From the NCBI RefSeq assembly GCF_003463065.1, contig NZ_QSCM01000011.1:32050-96049 (forward strand): a DNA stretch of 64,000 nt, read 5' to 3'. The notes under the pieces are model-generated. The model saw only the letters and a program-made list of their open reading frames with translations, did not search any database and was not told the DNA's origin. This stretch comes from Blautia sp. OF03-15BH. Lineage in GTDB: Bacteria > Bacillota > Clostridia > Lachnospirales > Lachnospiraceae. Positions 60,198 through 64,000 of this stretch are shown in pieces (position 1 is the stretch's first letter; each line of letters opens with the position of its first letter). Both the position numbers and the translations under genes were made by a program.

Positions 60198-61268
60198 ATG
60201 AAAACAATCATAAAAAGAAGTATACTTGATTATTTAAAGAACCCTGTTTTGTGGATTGGCTTGATTATTATAGTTGCCAGTATGTATCAATGTCTGTCAT
60301 CGTATTTGCAAATTCATTATGTCAAACAGAATGAACAGATCACACAAAATGACGTAGCATTGGAAGATGCTGATGTCATGGATGGGTACATTCCCACATC
60401 TGATGATAAAGAAAGAAGAAGGGAGTGGGAAGATACGATCAAAGAGACGTTAATGGACACATCCCAAAATGGTTTTGGATTTAGCAGGCAGGAAGCAGAT
60501 CATGTAATGAAAGAAATTCAGAATATGGATGTAAAGACTGCTTCTGAGTTTTTGGAATCCCAATATGGCTATTATAATGCATTATATGCTTATGAAGACC
60601 TTGAAATTCATAAGGGGACAGCAGAAGAAATCAATCATTATATCGAGAGGAAATTATCCGAACATTCTTTTTCCTGGTACTTTGCCAAAAAATTTACGGA
60701 TTTTGCAGGATTGCATATGGCCTTTTTTGCAACAGTCTTGCTATCATTTTTATTTATTCAGGATACACGAAAAAGTACCTATGAATTATTACATACAAAG
60801 CCTGTTACGGCAATCCAATATATATGTGGGAAAGTAATAAGCGGATTCATTAGTATGCTGGGAGTATTAGTGATTTTGAATGTTATATTCTTTATGCTGT
60901 GTTTGAAAACGTCTTTAGAATCGGGCTTTCCAGTAACACCAATTGATTTTTGCGTGAATTCTCTGATCTATATTGTTCCGAATCTTTTGATGATATGTTG
61001 TGTCTATACAATTACAGCATTAATATTTAAAAATCCGCTTCCGGCAGCACCAATCTTGTTTTTACACATTATATATTCAAATATGCTGACCATGAAGAAT
61101 GATATTTATTATATGAGACCGTTCTCTATTATGGTGCGATTCCCTGGCAGATTTTTTGAAACACATGTAGCCAAAATGTCAAACATAAATCAGATTATTC
61201 TTGTAATTTCATCAGTTATATTAGTATGTATTTCTGTTACAATCTGGAAAAGGAGGAGGGTTCATTGA
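60198..61268 (+). CDS. ABC-2 type transporter permease, large subunit
   Basis: A 356-residue membrane protein. The first helix (PVLWIGLIIIVASMYQCL) is followed by an extracellular domain of about 135 residues and then a group of about five helices. This layout (one helix, large outer loop, helix bundle) is that of ABC-2 permeases with a sensing or substrate-binding loop. GAAAGGAAG precedes the ATG. It forms an exporter with the next two genes. The substrate is unknown; antimicrobial peptide export or resistance is inferred from the two-component system. Confidence 0.8.
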   Translation: MKTIIKRSILDYLKNPVLWIGLIIIVASMYQCLSSYLQIHYVKQNEQITQNDVALEDADVMDGYIPTSDDKERRREWEDTIKETLMDTSQNGFGFSRQEADHVMKEIQNMDVKTASEFLESQYGYYNALYAYEDLEIHKGTAEEINHYIERKLSEHSFSWYFAKKFTDFAGLHMAFFATVLLSFLFIQDTRKSTYELLHTKPVTAIQYICGKVISGFISMLGVLVILNVIFFMLCLKTSLESGFPVTPIDFCVNSLIYIVPNLLMICCVYTITALIFKNPLPAAPILFLHIIYSNMLTMKNDIYYMRPFSIMVRFPGRFFETHVAKMSNINQIILVISSVILVCISVTIWKRRRVH

Positions 61269-61921
61269 AAACGGAACTAAAAAACTGCCTGTCGTTATAT
61301 AAGATTTTTTATTCATGTGCATTTATACTGATATTGTGTGCTATTCATCCGATTATATACTATGAAGAAATCGGTTCAGCGATTCAGTCTCCAATAGCAT
61401 TTTTAACAATTATTTTTTGTAGTGACACATATTTGATGGAAGTAAAAAGTAAGCGTGCCGATGTATTTCATTTGTATGATCAAAAAAAGCAGTTAAAAGT
61501 AATATCACAGAGAGTGTGCGTTCAAATATTATATTTATTAATACTTTCCTGTGTTGGATATGTTTTGTTTTTCTGGCAAAAACCGGGCAGTGTAAACGAA
61601 GGCGTTTCGGGCACTCAGATATTCCTTTTATTTTCCATTGCAATGTTCGGAACCATCTGGCTTTGGAGTATATGCTCTGTGATTTTGTGTACATTGCTTG
61701 GAAATATGTGGGCAGGTATAGGATGTTTGTTTGGAATTGTCATTGGACTTATATCAAAAGCGGGAAGTTCATTTTTCGGAAATCTGGGATTGTTTTCTTT
61801 CAGCTTTTGTGAACCTACTCAATTAATGTCCGAGAGTTGGATTTATGGAACACTTGTGTCTTTTATAGTGGGTCAGCTTTTATTTGCAGTATTACCAATG
61901 GCTTTAAAGAAAAGGGGATAG
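61265..61921 (+). CDS. ABC-2 type transporter permease, small subunit
   Basis: A 218-residue membrane protein with about six helices (FYSCAFILILCAIHPIIYY, YLLILSCVGYVLFFW, LFSIAMFGTIWLWSICSVIL as examples). The start is TTG 61265 with AGGAGGAGGG upstream; it overlaps the previous stop as TTGA. The ATPase gene follows after 3 bases. It has no clear sequence match in my memory beyond membrane topology; the permease role rests on its place between permease and ATPase. Confidence 0.75.
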   Translation: MKTELKNCLSLYKIFYSCAFILILCAIHPIIYYEEIGSAIQSPIAFLTIIFCSDTYLMEVKSKRADVFHLYDQKKQLKVISQRVCVQILYLLILSCVGYVLFFWQKPGSVNEGVSGTQIFLLFSIAMFGTIWLWSICSVILCTLLGNMWAGIGCLFGIVIGLISKAGSSFFGNLGLFSFSFCEPTQLMSESWIYGTLVSFIVGQLLFAVLPMALKKRG

Positions 61922-61924
61922 ATT

Positions 61925-62797
61925 ATGAGTATTAGAATAAATGATTTAACAGTTAGATTTAAAAATGGTGTAGTTGCAGTAAATAAGGCATCTCTTGAAA
62001 TACCTAAGGGAATTTACGGACTTTTGGGAGAGAATGGTGCTGGAAAAACCACTTTGATGAGGGTTCTTACAACTGTTTTAAAACAAACGGAAGGAATGGT
62101 TTCCCTTGATGGAATTCTGTATAACGAGGGAAATTATGAAAAAATACAGAAAAAGATTGGTTATCTTCCACAGGAAATCGACTTATATCCGAATCTTACG
62201 GTGAAAGAATGCCTTGTATATATGGGTGGACTATCAGGAGTATCCACAAATGACCTCAAACAAAGAATTACCTATTATTTGGAAAAGACTTCTCTTACAG
62301 AGCATCAGAATAAAAAAATGCGGCAATTATCTGGTGGTATGAAGAGACGTGTCGGACTCATACAGGCACTTCTTAATAATCCGGATTTTTTGATTATTGA
62401 TGAACCTACCACCGGGTTAGATCCGGAAGAAAGAATCAGGATCCGCAATCTTTTGGTTGATTTTTCAAAGGATAGAACTGTGCTGTTTTCCACTCATGTA
62501 GTAGAAGATTTAGCAGCAACCTGTACACAGCTTGCCATTATGAAAAAGGGAAGTTTTTTATATTCTGGAAGCGTGAGTGGGTTGCTGGAAAATGCAAGGG
62601 GCTGTGTTTGGAATTGTACGGTACAAAATGCAGAAGAAGCCCGTTTGTTAGAAGCCAATTATTCTATATCATCTAAGCAGTATGTAGAAAATGGAATTCA
62701 TATGAAAGTATTAAGCAAAGGAAAGCCAAATGAGAATTGTGTCCTGGATAATGATATCACTTTGGAAGATGCATATATTTATTTGACGAATAGTTGA
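61925..62797 (+). CDS. ABC transporter ATPase
   Basis: A 290-residue ATPase. Walker A: GLLGENGAGKTTLMRVL; Q-loop: GYLPQEIDLYPNLTV; signature: QLSGGMKRRVGLIQALL; Walker B: FLIIDEPTTGLDPEER; switch His: LFSTHVVEDLA. A C-terminal regulatory part of about 80 residues follows. It is the last gene of the operon, followed by a terminator. GGGGATAGATT before the ATG is a weak site, so translation probably depends on the preceding gene. Confidence 0.93.
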   Translation: MSIRINDLTVRFKNGVVAVNKASLEIPKGIYGLLGENGAGKTTLMRVLTTVLKQTEGMVSLDGILYNEGNYEKIQKKIGYLPQEIDLYPNLTVKECLVYMGGLSGVSTNDLKQRITYYLEKTSLTEHQNKKMRQLSGGMKRRVGLIQALLNNPDFLIIDEPTTGLDPEERIRIRNLLVDFSKDRTVLFSTHVVEDLAATCTQLAIMKKGSFLYSGSVSGLLENARGCVWNCTVQNAEEARLLEANYSISSKQYVENGIHMKVLSKGKPNENCVLDNDITLEDAYIYLTNS

Positions 62798-62802
62798 ATA
62801 TA

Positions 62803-62825
62803 ACGGCGGGCAAGTTGCCCGCCGT
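62803..62825. terminator. Bidirectional terminator
   Basis: ACGGCGGGC (62803-62811) and GCCCGCCGT (62817-62825) form a perfect 9-bp stem with an AAGTT loop. T-runs are weak on both sides (AAATTATG; TATATTCAAC in reverse). It lies between the convergent ABC operon and the TPR gene. Confidence 0.7.
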
Positions 62826-62834
62826 AAATTATGC

Positions 62835-63947
62835 TTATTTTGTTAAAAGACCGGATAGATTTTTTCCAATGAAAAATCCAATCTGTGGATATAACTCCTG
62901 AATTTCCTGATATTTTGCTTCAATCATTTCTGGTTCATCAGCCCAGATATTTTCATATATTTTGAAAGCTCTTTTAAAATGTGTTTTGGCTTGCGGAAGA
63001 TTGGCAGTCATCAGATAAATGGTTCCAAGGGTTTCCTGAACTTTGGCATAATCCAGACAGTCATCGGAATGGTATTCCTTGATGATGCCGGATAATTTTT
63101 GCAATTCAGAGATTCCTCTTTCGGGTTCCTGCTGTTCTGTCAGGAACATTGCATAATTGGCAATCTGAGGTATGCTGTCATTTATATGAAGCAGGTTAAA
63201 TTGGTCAAGCAGTGAGATACTTTTTTCCATGTGTTCTCTTGCAAGATCGGGATGACCGTTCATGCGGTAAAGTCCACCGAGATTGGCATGAAGGTTGGAA
63301 ACAAGGCGAGCATTGTCAGCAGTGATATTTTCTATCTGGGCAAGTGCATCCTTTTCCAGTTTTATTGCTTTTTCTGGCTTGATTTCAAGAGTAGCCTGAA
63401 AATCCAGTAACAATGCCCGGTCAGAATCGGTGCCAATGTTTTTTGTCTTTAACAGCCCCGTTAGTTCCTGAATGATTCCATTCATACCTTTGTGGTAGTT
63501 ATAGTTATCCATGTATGGAAATGCATTTTCCAGAAAAAGCAGATACTTTGGTATATCATCCTTTTCAATCAATTCTATGATATTTCCGATTGTTTGAAAT
63601 AGCTTTTTGTAATAAGCTACTTCCATTCCATGCATTAAACATATGTGCTGTAAAGAATCCAGTAATATGTGGCAACGAGTTACAGATGGTTTTGTCTCTG
63701 AAAGGGTGATTTCCTGAATCATCGGATGCAGAGAGATAGTGCGACGTTTTGTTGTTTGGACAAAACCAGTCTCAATTAAATCGTTGATCTCATTTAGTGT
63801 GGGCAATTCCAGCCATTTGGCAAATATACGGGCAGAAATACCGGTGGAAGGAAGAAAGCACATATTACACAGGATATCCTGCTGTTTAAGAGATAAAGTG
63901 TATAACGAAAACAGCGTATGGATATGACTGTAATAGGTGGCTGCATA
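62835..63947 (-). pseudogene. TPR regulator of NB-ARC type, 3' part, cut off by a repeat
   Basis: The open frame starts after a TAA at 63948-63950 and gives 371 codons without a good start. It begins with the end of an NB-ARC/AAA module and a winged helix (QQDILCNMCFLPSTGISARI, then DLIETGFVQTT), then six or so TPR-like helix pairs (LVSNLHANLGGLYRMNGHPD, VQETLGTIYLMTANLPQAKT). Complete relatives have an N-terminal HTH and NTPase and act as regulators. Upstream lies a palindromic repeat carrying the stop codon, so the N-terminal part is detached or lost. A translated short form from an inner ATG (63863) is possible. Confidence 0.65.
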
Positions 63948-64000
63948 TTACGCAAGAACTGCGCATCCGTTCCAGAGGAACGGAGCGCCATTCCGCTTCA
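63948..64000. repeat. Palindromic repeat at the window end
   Basis: TCCGTTCC (63966-63973) and GGAACGGA (63977-63984) form a stem around AGA, with GCGC on both sides as an outer extension. The GC-rich block begins directly at the point where the TPR gene's frame meets a stop. It continues to the window end, so its full size is unknown. Confidence 0.55.

Overview
The window looks like chromosome of a gut Lachnospiraceae-type Firmicute (Clostridia). Shine-Dalgarno sites are strong, TTG and GTG starts are frequent, and the order aminotransferase - trmL / two-component system / mutS2 / HtrA-like / YhaM-like / rlmD is ordinary clostridial backbone. No rRNA, tRNA or CRISPR array is visible. Assignment to a genus is not possible from the sequence alone.

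Layout. (1) 1-10.4 kb: host backbone at intermediate GC. (2) 10.4-15.6 kb: the 3' end of rlmD carries an in-frame palindromic insertion and a C-terminal extension, followed by tnpV and an AT-rich stretch of defence-like genes: an HNH-fold protein, a GIY-YIG remnant, a possible HEPN-like protein, an orphan 219-aa protein and the 5' half of a nuclease-STAND NTPase. (3) 15.6-46.2 kb: a complete 30.6-kb integrative conjugative element of the Tn1549/Tn916-like type. It holds RepA, VirD4, VirB6, PrgI, VirB4, CHAP hydrolase, TopB, an ArdA/LtrC/YodL fusion, MobC and relaxase, a two-component system with a four-gene ABC exporter as cargo, a sigma-like regulator, Xis and Int. It sits inside the STAND gene, in the opposite end of which (46.2-49.1 kb) the reading frame resumes exactly. 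(4) 49.1-50.6 kb: the rest of the AT-rich operon. (5) 50.6-56.1 kb: a mobilisation and replication module on the minus strand (MobQ-type relaxase with its oriT, DUF3847, DnaC-like ATPase, RepA, a ParM partner, ParM). (6) 56.3-58.2 kb: a group II intron with its reverse transcriptase. (7) 58.2-62.8 kb: a second two-component system and ABC transporter. (8) 62.8-64 kb: the 3' part of a TPR regulator cut off by a palindromic repeat.

How it fits together. At least three mobile elements are nested or abutted. The best candidate for an undescribed system is the AT-rich operon of a 219-aa protein, a reconstructed 1488-residue nuclease-STAND-helical repeat protein, a 383-aa protein and perhaps a 54-aa HTH protein. 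The conjugative element has split and so silenced this operon, unless it excises. The element itself carries several unusual regulatory or DNA-processing signals: two 113-nt structured repeats, two inverted oriT-like sites, 11-bp phased operator repeats upstream of the exporter, and a 33-codon leader with its Shine-Dalgarno site in a hairpin loop.
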